A stretch of 9,533 nt of DNA from Proteobacteria bacterium UBA6921 (GCA_002450895.1 DKAR01000016.1:28983-38515); one strand, 5' to 3'. Counted from the stretch's first letter, positions 1 to 6,528 are shown. Translations and numbers: made by a program. The notes: generated by a model not told the origin, from the letters alone.

Positions 1-732
1 TTGCCCGAAAGGATAGGGCTTGAACCCGGCAGGAAACTGAAGAAATTCGGGCTCCGGTACCACCCCCCGTTTGATGTCCTTCAGAAACTTGGAATAGCCA
101 TCCGGGCTCCATTCACGCACCGGAAATCCAAACGCAAGGTGATCCACGGCGTGATAAATGTTCAATGCGAGATCACACGCGTCGATCTGATCGTCCGGGA
201 TATGCCCGACGCTCCGTGAATGCTCACCGGCCAGTGCGGTGCGAAATTCAGTAAACGCCTCGACGACCTGCGGCAAGAAACCCTCTGCGGCGACGACGTT
301 GTAGCAAAGTTTGCCGTTCGCGTAAAAACGATAGTGGTAACTCTTGCTCGTATCACCGCCTCGACCGGTCGCTGCACTCTCCTGTTTGTCATGCGTATAC
401 TCGATCGTGATCGGGGACGACGTTGAAACCGGACTGGGCGCGATTACGTATACCGCTTTTTCTGCGCTGATGACGTTATTGATCGTCTTTGACTTGCGAT
501 CGAACAGTATGAAGTCGTTCGGAAATGCCTGGTCATCAATTCGAATATAGTTCTTGTTCACAAAGATGCTGACATACGAAGGATCCTGGCCTGGCTCGTT
601 TTCAACGTAGAGCATCGCGATTCCGACATTCTCACGCTCCGGATCCACCGCCTCATCCGCGACTTCAGTCGTCGCACAACCGGCCAGCGCCGCAACCAGA
701 AAACCTGCTGCCATCCAGAAAACTTTTTTCAT
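1..732 (-). CDS. Unrecognised lipoprotein, C-terminus beyond the window
   Basis: An open frame runs from an ATG at 732 to the window edge without a stop, giving 244 residues of an incomplete protein. It begins with a lipoprotein signal peptide: two lysines after Met1, a hydrophobic stretch, and the lipobox LAGC with Cys19 as the predicted lipidation site, so the product is probably anchored in the outer or inner membrane facing the periplasm. The mature part is rich in beta-prone and aromatic residues (for example YVSIFVNKNYIRI near 53-65 and KSYHYRFYANGKLCYN near 130-145), with a more helical stretch near 150-200. I do not recognise a family. Its ATG directly follows the TAA of the DUF455 gene with no spacer, and a GGGAG sequence inside that gene could serve as ribosome binding site, so it is probably translated with its upstream neighbours. 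Function unknown. Confidence 0.85.
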   Translation of the reverse strand, partial: MKKVFWMAAGFLVAALAGCATTEVADEAVDPERENVGIAMLYVENEPGQDPSYVSIFVNKNYIRIDDQAFPNDFILFDRKSKTINNVISAEKAVYVIAPSPVSTSSPITIEYTHDKQESAATGRGGDTSKSYHYRFYANGKLCYNVVAAEGFLPQVVEAFTEFRTALAGEHSRSVGHIPDDQIDACDLALNIYHAVDHLAFGFPVREWSPDGYSKFLKDIKRGVVPEPEFLQFPAGFKPYPFGQ

Positions 733-1536
733 TTACGCTCCCAATCCCGATTCAATAAAGTGAAGCTCGCGCTCGCTGAATCCCGCTTGCTCCCGGGCTT
801 GCCGCTCGATCTTTCGCGCCCCACGTCCTTCGACATATTCACGTACGAGTCGTTCGAATGTTTCCTCTCGGTCAATGTTTCGTTGTTCGCAAAGGTATGT
901 ATACCAGCGCGTTCCAATGGCGACATGCCCTATTTCATCCCGAAAGATGGTTTCCAGTATTTGGGCCGCACGTTCGTCGCCGGATTGCCGGAGCCGGTTT
1001 ATCATTCCGGGAGTTACGTCAAGTCCACGCGCCTCCAGCACCCGGGGGACGAGCGCCATCCGAACCAGCGGATCATGCGCCGTTTTTTCTGCCATTTCCC
1101 ACAACCCGTTATGCGCCGGGAAGGAACCATAATCGTATCCCAATTCGCGCAAGTGGCCGCGCAAGAGCGTGAAGTGACTGGCTTCTTCATCCGCGACACG
1201 GGTCCAGTCGGCGTAGTATTCGTGCGGCAGCCCTGTAAATCGATACACGGCGTCCCAGGCCAGATTAATTGCACTAAATTCGATATGGGCCAACGCGTGA
1301 ATCAGCGCAGCGCGGCCTTCCACCGTTCCAATCTTTCGCAATGGGACCACGGCGGGATCAACCAATTCCGGACGCGGTGGCCGCCCTGGCATTCGAATCG
1401 GCTGGGGAATTTCCTGCCCATCGACGGCGAGTTTTCCGAAAGCAAGATCGCGCGCCGCCTGATGCGTCAGAGAGACTTTCTCATCTGCGTCACTTGCGCA
1501 AAGACATTGCCACGCCGCACCACCGAGCGTAACCAC
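733..1536 (-). CDS. DUF455 ferritin-like protein, predicted di-iron
   Basis: The 267-residue product looks like the DUF455 (PF04305) group of ferritin-like proteins. The residues expected to hold a di-iron site in a four-helix bundle are visible in order: Glu86 in the AHIEFSAI segment, Glu118-x-x-His121 in DEEASHF, Glu168 in LEARGLD, and Glu201-x-x-His204 in DEIGHV. This E/ExxH/E/ExxH pattern is the ferritin-superfamily signature. Metal binding and any oxidase or storage role are inferred; no reaction is established that I can name. No signal peptide is seen, so it is probably cytoplasmic. The start is a GTG at 1536 whose G is also the last base of the mogA stop (TAGTG), which implies coupled translation. 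The N-terminus (AAWQCLCASDADEKVSLT) resembles the family's usual beginning, which supports this start. The TAA stop abuts the next gene's ATG. Confidence 0.87.
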   Translation of the reverse strand: MVTLGGAAWQCLCASDADEKVSLTHQAARDLAFGKLAVDGQEIPQPIRMPGRPPRPELVDPAVVPLRKIGTVEGRAALIHALAHIEFSAINLAWDAVYRFTGLPHEYYADWTRVADEEASHFTLLRGHLRELGYDYGSFPAHNGLWEMAEKTAHDPLVRMALVPRVLEARGLDVTPGMINRLRQSGDERAAQILETIFRDEIGHVAIGTRWYTYLCEQRNIDREETFERLVREYVEGRGARKIERQAREQAGFSERELHFIESGLGA

Positions 1537-2096
1537 TATCGATTCGCCGTGGAGCGCTCGGCACCCTTGGGCCGAAATGCCTTTAAGATTTCGGGACGCG
1601 TTTCAAGGTATGGACCACCGATAAGATCGATGCAGTACGGAATGGCCGGAAACACCGCCTGCATGCAGTCTGCAATGGATGATGGCTTACCCGGAAGGTT
1701 CAGAATCAGTGACGTTCCACGAATTCCGGCGGTCTGTCGGGACAGAATCGCTGTGGGAACAACTTTAAGTGAAACAGCGCGCATCTGCTCCCCAAAACCC
1801 GGCAACATCTTGTCGCATACTCTCTCGGTTGCCTCCGGCGTCACATCGCGTGGCGCAGGTCCTGTTCCACCCGTGGTTACAATCAGGCAGCAATTTTCAA
1901 CATCGGCGAGCGCAGACAATGTGCTCTGGATCGATTCAACATCATCGGGAATGACTCGCGCGATCGCAGTCCACGGCGACAACAAGATCCGCGTCAACTG
2001 GTCGCGGATTGCCGGACCGCCAAGGTCTTCGTAGATTCCTCGGCTGGCTCGATCTGAGACGGTAACTATACCTATTCGGGCGATTTCAGGATCCAC
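1536..2096 (-). CDS. mogA: Molybdopterin adenylyltransferase MogA
   Basis: MogA adenylates molybdopterin with ATP, preparing it for molybdate insertion by MoeA in molybdenum cofactor synthesis in the cytoplasm. The 186-residue protein carries the family hallmarks: IGIVTVSDRASRG at 8-20, the TTGGTGPAPRD nucleotide and pterin-binding loop at 74-84, a PGFGEQMR segment at 99-106, ILSRQTAGIRG at 117-127, and LNLPGKP at 132-138. Length is close to the roughly 195 residues of E. coli MogA. MoaB is a close paralogue, but the whole-length match favours MogA. The start is a GTG at 2096; an in-frame TAA lies eight codons upstream with no ATG, GTG or TTG between, so this is the only standard start. No strong Shine-Dalgarno is seen. 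It lies 75 bases after amrS, in a gap without a convincing terminator or promoter, and its stop overlaps the next start by one base. No other moa/moe gene is in the window. Confidence 0.93.
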   Translation of the reverse strand: MDPEIARIGIVTVSDRASRGIYEDLGGPAIRDQLTRILLSPWTAIARVIPDDVESIQSTLSALADVENCCLIVTTGGTGPAPRDVTPEATERVCDKMLPGFGEQMRAVSLKVVPTAILSRQTAGIRGTSLILNLPGKPSSIADCMQAVFPAIPYCIDLIGGPYLETRPEILKAFRPKGAERSTANR

Positions 2097-2171
2097 GGTC
2101 GCTGTGCTCGGGCGTTAAATGTTGGATTTTACGACGTTCCGCCATTCACCGCGAGGTGTGATGCCCTCTAC

Positions 2172-3263
2172 TTAAGCAAAGTTCCGAAGCGTAACCGGCA
2201 TTCGGCGACTGCCCCATCGCCCCGGAGCAGCTTCGAACACTCCCGCACATTTTGTCCCGCACGTCTTGCATGCCCCGGCGGCGTCGAGGTTCCACTCGTG
2301 CAGCACGTACCAATCGCGCCCAATTAAGAGCGCCCCACAGTGATGGCAGTAAGTACTGCCGCCAACGCGGTCATGAACATTGCCGGTATACGCGTACCTG
2401 ACACCATTCTTGCGCGCGATCTCCCTTGCGCGCGCCAGTGTTTCCGGGGGCGTTGCCGGACGGTCCAGCATTTTCCAGTCCGGATGAAATGCAGTGAAAT
2501 GCCAGGGAATATCCGGACCCAAATGCGAAACACCCCATTGCGTCATGGCATTCAACTCGGCGTCTGAATCGTTAAGGCCGGGAATCAGCAACGTCGTAAT
2601 CTCAAACCAGACCCCGGTGTGGTGTTTGAGATACGCCAGTGTATCGAGCACCGGCTGCAATTCGGCGCCACAGATTTTGCGGTAAAACTCGTCTGTAAAT
2701 CCCTTGAGATCCACATTCGCGGCGTCCATGTGTTGATAGAACTCCTGTCGTGGCTCCTCGCACATGTACCCCGCCGTCACTGCAACTGTCTTGATGCCCG
2801 CAGCGCGGCACGCCTTCGCGACATCAATCGCGTACTCCATGAATACCACCGGGTCGTTGTAGGTGAACGCAACGCTCGAACATCCAAGGCGGCTTGCGGC
2901 GCGAGCGATTACTTCCGGCTCTGCAGAATCTGCGAGCGTATCGATTTCACGCGACTTGCTAATGTCCCAGTTCTGGCAAAATTTGCAGGCGAGATTGCAG
3001 CCGGCCGTACCAAACGAAAGAATCGGTGTCCCGGGCAAAAAATGGTTGAGTGGCTTTTTTTCGACCGGATCAATGCAATACCCGCTGGATCGTCCATAAG
3101 TCGTCAAGACAATCTTTTTATCCAGCGCGCCTCGAACGAAACAAAGTCCGCGTTGCCCCTCGTGCAACTTGCAATAGCGCGGACAAACATCGCACTGCAC
3201 TCGGCCGTCATCGAGCACGTGCCAATAACGCGTGGGATGGGAATTGTCGATAGGAGCCTGCAT
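2172..3263 (-). CDS. amrS: AmmeMemoRadiSam system radical SAM enzyme AmrS
   Basis: The product (363 residues from the chosen ATG) is a radical SAM protein of the AmrS type, named from its genomic partnership with AMMECR1- and MEMO1-domain proteins; the reaction is not firmly established. The cluster motif CxxxCxxC (CNLACKFC, Cys89, 93, 96) should bind a 4Fe-4S cluster and S-adenosylmethionine. Cysteines 24, 27, 31 and 41 (CDVCPRYCKL...GLC) form the N-terminal metal-binding segment typical of the family. A C-terminal zinc-ribbon-like tail has CHHC at 306-309 and CKTC at 332-335. FTYNDPVVFMEYA, NVDLKGF and TGNVHD are other family landmarks. I chose the ATG at 3263 because a GAGG lies 7 bases upstream and the conserved region (RYWHVLDDGRVQCDVC) starts soon after. 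A GTG at 3314 would add 17 unconserved residues. The AMMECR1 and MEMO1 partners are not in this window. Confidence 0.92.
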   Translation of the reverse strand: MQAPIDNSHPTRYWHVLDDGRVQCDVCPRYCKLHEGQRGLCFVRGALDKKIVLTTYGRSSGYCIDPVEKKPLNHFLPGTPILSFGTAGCNLACKFCQNWDISKSREIDTLADSAEPEVIARAASRLGCSSVAFTYNDPVVFMEYAIDVAKACRAAGIKTVAVTAGYMCEEPRQEFYQHMDAANVDLKGFTDEFYRKICGAELQPVLDTLAYLKHHTGVWFEITTLLIPGLNDSDAELNAMTQWGVSHLGPDIPWHFTAFHPDWKMLDRPATPPETLARAREIARKNGVRYAYTGNVHDRVGGSTYCHHCGALLIGRDWYVLHEWNLDAAGACKTCGTKCAGVFEAAPGRWGSRRMPVTLRNFA

Positions 3264-3270
3264 GCGAATG

Positions 3271-3274
3271 CCTC
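3271..3274 (-). promoter_or_regulatory. Ribosome binding site deciding the amrS start
   Basis: GAGG on the minus strand lies 7 bases before the ATG at 3263. It supports that ATG over the upstream GTG at 3314, which has only a short AGG 5 bases away. Confidence 0.55.
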
Positions 3275-3348
3275 GCTCGCCGCGCACGGGCGATCTGAGG
3301 CCATCATCACGCACGCCTGGGCGGGCGGGTATTCGTAATTACATCAAC

Positions 3349-3774
3349 CTACGAGTGCGGGACAAATGACGGATCGAGGCCCTTGAAGGCCGCGGCGATC
3401 TGCCGGAAGTCGTAGGCATTTTCCGCGGTATGTGGCGGCATCGCATCGTTGATGCGCTTCAACAGCTCGTACACGTCGATTTGCACGCCCTGTCGCTGCA
3501 GAGTCATCAGCACATCGATCGTGATGTCGCTAATCTCTTGCGGCGGATTTTTGCATTTCGCACGAATGTCCGAGAGCAAATCCGAATACCGCGCTACACG
3601 CGGATCGTTTTCAGGCATGCTCTGGCCAGCGTCGAGCGCAGCAAGCACATAGGCTGGCGGCTTGGCATAAACGCGCCCGGCCGTCTTGGCCTCACCTTGG
3701 CTACAAGCTGAGAGAATACAAACGGCAAAACTTAAAAGGACGAAGCTCGCCCCCAGATGCGAACGGTAAGTCAT
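3349..3774 (-). CDS. Small predicted lipoprotein, unknown function
   Basis: The frame is open from an ATG at 3828, but the likely start is the ATG at 3774 (141 residues): a near-perfect GGAGG lies 6 bases upstream, and the protein then begins directly with a signal peptide. That peptide has Arg4, a hydrophobic core (ASFVLLSFAVCILSAC) and a lipobox LSAC with Cys24 as predicted lipidation site. The mature part of about 118 residues looks helical and soluble: a Pro/Ala segment (KPPAYVLAALDAG), then VARYSDLLSDIRAKCKNPPQEISDITIDVLMTLQ and ELLKRINDAM. One mature-region cysteine lies after the lipidated one. I do not recognise a family. It is the first gene after the pnp terminator and is followed 85 bases later by amrS, so it probably heads that transcription unit. 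Confidence 0.82.
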   Translation of the reverse strand: MTYRSHLGASFVLLSFAVCILSACSQGEAKTAGRVYAKPPAYVLAALDAGQSMPENDPRVARYSDLLSDIRAKCKNPPQEISDITIDVLMTLQRQGVQIDVYELLKRINDAMPPHTAENAYDFRQIAAAFKGLDPSFVPHS

Positions 3775-3780
3775 GGTGAA

Positions 3781-3785
3781 CCTCC
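3781..3785 (-). promoter_or_regulatory. Strong Shine-Dalgarno for the small lipoprotein
   Basis: GGAGG on the minus strand, 6 bases before the ATG at 3774. It is one of the two best ribosome binding sites in the window and fixes the lipoprotein start at 3774 rather than the in-frame ATG at 3828. Confidence 0.8.
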
Positions 3786-3906
3786 AAAAACTTCGCCTTG
3801 ACAGTTCGTCCATGGACTGTGGCGGCACCCCAGACGGCGCTTGATCCTAGCGCTAGCTACCCAAGAAGCTCCCTCACGACTTTATTTTCGGAAGCGTATT
3901 TATTTT

Positions 3907-3970
3907 GCCGGGCATTGCCCTCCGGCTGCAAGGCGAATTTGCGATTGCCAGATAAATTGTCATGCCCGGC
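3907..3970. repeat. Inverted repeat, 9-bp arms with 46-base loop
   Basis: GCCGGGCAT at 3907-3915 is the exact reverse complement of ATGCCCGGC at 3962-3970. On the minus-strand transcript the loop could hold a small nested GCAA/UUGC pairing. There is no T-run after either arm, so it does not look like an intrinsic terminator. It starts 5 bases beyond the T-tract of the pnp terminator. It may be a transcript-end stabilising structure, a protein-binding site or chance. Confidence 0.5.
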
Positions 3971-3975
3971 GCTCG

Positions 3976-4002
3976 AAAAACAAAAGAGGCCCGAAGGCCT
4001 CT
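3976..4002 (-). terminator. Rho-independent terminator of pnp
   Basis: On the minus strand a 7-bp stem AGAGGCC / GGCCTCT closes a TTCG tetraloop and is followed by TTTGTTTTT. The UUCG loop is an especially stable cap often found in intrinsic terminators. It begins 27 bases after the pnp stop codon and should end the infB-rbfA-truB-rpsO-pnp transcript. Confidence 0.93.
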
Positions 4003-4029
4003 CTTGAATCACTAAAGATTAAACTCGAT

Positions 4030-6132
4030 CTATTGCTTTACTGCTTTCATGCTCAGGCGAATTCGACCCTGCTTGTCTATTTCGAGCACTTTGACAGTGA
4101 CCGTGTCGCCTTCGGAAAGCTTGTCGCTCACGTGTTCGACGCGCTCTTCCGAAATCTGCGAAATGTGCACGAGGCCATCGCGACCCGGGAGGATCGTTAC
4201 AAATGCGCCGAAATCCATCAGCTTGGATACACGACCCTTGTAGATCATGCCCACCTCGACATCGGCGGTGATCTGCTTGATCCGGTCCATCGCTGCCTGA
4301 GCCGCGGCGTTGTCGACTGATGCGATCTTGACGGTACCGTCATCGGAAATATCGATAACCGTTCCGGTTTCCTCGGTAATAGACCGAATCGTGGCACCGC
4401 CCTTGCCGATAACGTCGCGAATCTTCTCAGGATTGATCTTCATCGTGACGATGCGCGGTGCGTAATCCGACATCTGCGGGCGAGGCTGCGAAATGACGGC
4501 GTTCATTTTTTCCAGAATATGCAACCGACCTTCACGCGCCTGCGCCAAGGCTTGCTGCATGATCTCGCGCGTAATTCCGTTGATCTTGATATCCATCTGC
4601 AACGCGGTAACACCTGACGTCGTTCCGGCCACCTTGAAGTCCATATCACCCAGGTGATCTTCATCGCCAAGAATGTCGGTCAGAACTGCGAATTTTTCGC
4701 CTTCCTTGATCAAACCCATCGCGATGCCCGCAACAGGAGCCTTGGTGGGAACGCCCGCATCCATCAGCGACAAGCTTGAACCGCACACGCTGGCCATTGA
4801 GCTAGAGCCGTTCGACTCCGTAATCTCGGAGACAACGCGAAGCACATACGGAAAATCGCTCATTTTGGGCAACACCGGCGCCACGCCACGCTTCGCCAGT
4901 CGACCATGGCCGATTTCGCGTCGCTTGGGGCTTCCAACCATTCCGGTCTCGCCGACCGAGTACGGAGGGAAGTTGTAGTGCAACATGAACGGTTCTTTTC
5001 GCTCACCTTCGATTGCATCGATCAGCTGCGCATCGCGTTCGGTACCCAGCGTAGTCACGACCAGGGCCTGTGTCTCCCCGCGCGTGAATAGCGCCGAACC
5101 GTGCGCTCTGGGAAGAACGCCAACGCGCACCGCGATCGGGCGCACCGTGCGTGTATCGCGACCGTCGATTCGCGGCTTACCGTCAATGATTCGGCCGCGC
5201 ACAATTGAACTCTCGAGATGTTCAAAGGCAGTACGCACGGCCTGCTCGGACGATCCAGCGGCGCCTTCTTCTTTGGCAACCAGTTTTTCCAGAACAGTCT
5301 TGCGAATCTCGTCAATTCGACCGTAGCGGGATTGCTTCTCTTTAATCGAATACGCGCTTTCAAGATCCGTGCGCGCAAGCTCTGCAACGCGTCCGGACAA
5401 TGACGCATCACCCGCAGGCGGCGTCCAATTCCACTTTGCCGCGCCGGACTCAGACGCGAGTTCACGGATGGCCTTGATAACGGCCTGCATCTGTTCGTGG
5501 CCAAACACCACCGCGCCCAGCATGACTTCTTCGCTCAACTCGCGTGCTTCGGACTCCACCATCAACACGGCATCGCTTGTTCCGGCGACGACGAGATCCA
5601 GCGCAGACTCTTTAAGTTCGGACAAAGAAGGGTTCAACAAGTACTTGCCATCTTTGTAACCCACGCGCGCGGCACCGATCGGCCCCTCAAACGGAACTCC
5701 GGACAATGCCAATGCCGCCGAGGCTCCGATCATGGATGGAATATCCGGATCAATTTCGGGATCGAGCGAAACGACGGTGGCGATGATCTGAACTTCGTTG
5801 GTAAAGCCTTCAGGAAACAACGGTCGCAGCGGTCGGTCAATCAGGCGGCTGGTCAGCGTTTCCTTTTCACTGGGGCGACCTTCTCGCTTGAAAAATCCGC
5901 CAGGAATCTTGCCGGCGGAGTAGGTTCGTTCTTGATAGTTTACGGTCAGGGGGAAAAAGTCACGTCCCGGCTCAGCTTCTTTCATCGCCACCGCAGTGAC
6001 CAGGACGACAGTGTCGCCCATGCTCGCCATGACGGCGCCGCTTGCCTGGCGCGCAATTTCACCGGTTTGGAGCTTTACAGTATGTTGACCATAGGAAAAA
6101 GTTTTGACTACTGGCTTAAGCGTCAGGTCCAT
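4030..6132 (-). CDS. pnp: Polynucleotide phosphorylase (PNPase)
   Basis: PNPase is a trimeric 3'-5' exoribonuclease that uses phosphate to release nucleoside diphosphates, and can run in reverse to add tails; in proteobacteria it is a core part of mRNA decay and the degradosome. The 700-residue protein is full length (E. coli about 711). Two RNase PH-like cores are visible: the first includes FFPLTVNYQERTYSAGKIPGGFFKREG at 59-85; the second includes HYNFPPYSVGETG at 385-397, the phosphate-binding SNGSSSMASVCGSS region at 440-453, and catalytic Asp490 and Asp496 in ILGDEDHLGDMDFK. A KH domain follows with its GKGG loop at 576-579, then an S1 domain at about 627-697 (KGRVSKLMDFGAFV). It starts at an ATG 52 bases after rpsO. 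No clear Shine-Dalgarno precedes it, so it may depend on coupling or on an unstructured leader. Confidence 0.98.
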   Translation of the reverse strand: MDLTLKPVVKTFSYGQHTVKLQTGEIARQASGAVMASMGDTVVLVTAVAMKEAEPGRDFFPLTVNYQERTYSAGKIPGGFFKREGRPSEKETLTSRLIDRPLRPLFPEGFTNEVQIIATVVSLDPEIDPDIPSMIGASAALALSGVPFEGPIGAARVGYKDGKYLLNPSLSELKESALDLVVAGTSDAVLMVESEARELSEEVMLGAVVFGHEQMQAVIKAIRELASESGAAKWNWTPPAGDASLSGRVAELARTDLESAYSIKEKQSRYGRIDEIRKTVLEKLVAKEEGAAGSSEQAVRTAFEHLESSIVRGRIIDGKPRIDGRDTRTVRPIAVRVGVLPRAHGSALFTRGETQALVVTTLGTERDAQLIDAIEGERKEPFMLHYNFPPYSVGETGMVGSPKRREIGHGRLAKRGVAPVLPKMSDFPYVLRVVSEITESNGSSSMASVCGSSLSLMDAGVPTKAPVAGIAMGLIKEGEKFAVLTDILGDEDHLGDMDFKVAGTTSGVTALQMDIKINGITREIMQQALAQAREGRLHILEKMNAVISQPRPQMSDYAPRIVTMKINPEKIRDVIGKGGATIRSITEETGTVIDISDDGTVKIASVDNAAAQAAMDRIKQITADVEVGMIYKGRVSKLMDFGAFVTILPGRDGLVHISQISEERVEHVSDKLSEGDTVTVKVLEIDKQGRIRLSMKAVKQ

Positions 6133-6184
6133 CGTTCACGGTCTGCTTTTGTAGTGGAGGAAGAGGTAAAAAAGGATCCGCTTC

Positions 6185-6454
6185 TTACTTGCGTAGACCC
6201 AGTCGCGAAATCACTTCGCGATAGCGCGCAATGTCGACGCGCTTGAGGTAGTCCAGCAACTGGCGACGCTTGTTGACCATCTTCAACAAACCCTGGCGCG
6301 AGTGGTGATCCTTCTTGTGCGTTTCGAAATGTCCGCTCAGATCCTGAATTCGCTTCGTCAGCAGCGCGATCTGGACTTCCGGTGATCCGGTGTCGGTCGG
6401 CGCGCGTTGATATTCCTTCACAACGTCTTGCTTGGCTTGCGTGCTAAGGCTCAT
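6185..6454 (-). CDS. rpsO: 30S ribosomal protein S15
   Basis: S15 is a primary binder of the 16S rRNA central domain and helps start 30S platform assembly. At 89 residues it has exactly the usual proteobacterial length. The conserved DTGSPEVQIALLT segment (21-33), the RNA-contacting stretch around His42 and Asp49 to Ser52 (LSGHF...KKDHHS), and the C-terminal helix KRRQLLDYLKR are all present. The ATG at 6454 has an AGGAG 6 bases upstream. It lies 100 bases after truB, behind a candidate promoter, and 52 bases before pnp. In E. coli S15 represses its own translation through a leader pseudoknot; the leader here is short and I cannot tell whether such a structure forms. Confidence 0.98.
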   Translation of the reverse strand: MSLSTQAKQDVVKEYQRAPTDTGSPEVQIALLTKRIQDLSGHFETHKKDHHSRQGLLKMVNKRRQLLDYLKRVDIARYREVISRLGLRK

Positions 6455-6460
6455 TCACTA

Positions 6461-6465
6461 CTCCT
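6461..6465 (-). promoter_or_regulatory. Ribosome binding site of rpsO
   Basis: AGGAG on the minus strand, 6 bases before the rpsO ATG. It contrasts with the weak or absent sites before rbfA, truB and pnp, and suits the high expression expected for a ribosomal protein. Confidence 0.75.
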
Positions 6466-6499
6466 AATCGATTCTCAGTCTTAAAAAAATTCAGCGCGT

Positions 6500-6528
6500 A
6501 TCTTACTCGCGGGAAGCACGCCATACAA
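6500..6528 (-). promoter_or_regulatory. Candidate sigma-70-type promoter for rpsO-pnp
   Basis: On the minus strand TTGTAT (6528-6523) and TAAGAT (6505-6500) are separated by exactly 17 bases. The match is modest (3 of 6 and 4 of 6), but the spacing is ideal and the position, in the truB-rpsO gap, is where E. coli has its rpsO promoter. The bases after the -10 box (ACGCGC) are GC-rich, like the discriminators of promoters under stringent control. A start near 6493 would leave a leader of about 40 bases. Confidence 0.45.

Larger units (their letters stand above)
3775..4029. other. Intergenic region between pnp and the small lipoprotein
   Basis: This is the longest gene-free stretch, 255 bases. 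From the pnp side it holds the UUCG terminator, then a 9-bp inverted repeat with a long loop (3907-3970), an AT-rich patch near 3880-3906, a palindrome CTAGCGCTAG at 3847-3856 and the lipoprotein ribosome binding site. A promoter for the lipoprotein-amrS genes should lie here, because the terminator separates them from pnp. I could not find a pair of -35 and -10 boxes good enough to call. Plus-strand frames crossing this region run into the antisense of pnp and show no protein-like features. Confidence 0.7.

Noticed and set aside
760..2034. Plus-strand open frame of 424 residues across the DUF455 and mogA genes
   Set aside because: It lies antisense to two genes with clear family motifs, has no recognisable domain and has a low-complexity, Arg/Ser/Pro-rich composition typical of a shadow frame.
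2097..2171. Possible terminator or promoter between amrS and mogA
   Set aside because: Only a 4-bp CACC/GGTG stem without a T-run and no convincing -35/-10 pair, so I treat the two genes as probably co-transcribed.
2619..3338. Plus-strand open frame of 239 residues antisense to amrS
   Set aside because: AmrS carries its complete cysteine motifs in the opposite strand; this frame has none of its own.
3775..3828. Extension of the small lipoprotein to the in-frame ATG at 3828
   Set aside because: It would place 18 charged residues before the signal peptide and bury the strong GGAGG site inside the gene.
3841..4320. Plus-strand open frame running from the intergenic gap into pnp
   Set aside because: Most of it is antisense to the pnp S1 domain and it crosses the pnp terminator; no ribosome binding site or motif.
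5497..6246. Plus-strand open frame of 249 residues across pnp and the end of rpsO
   Set aside because: Antisense shadow of two highly conserved genes with no protein family features.
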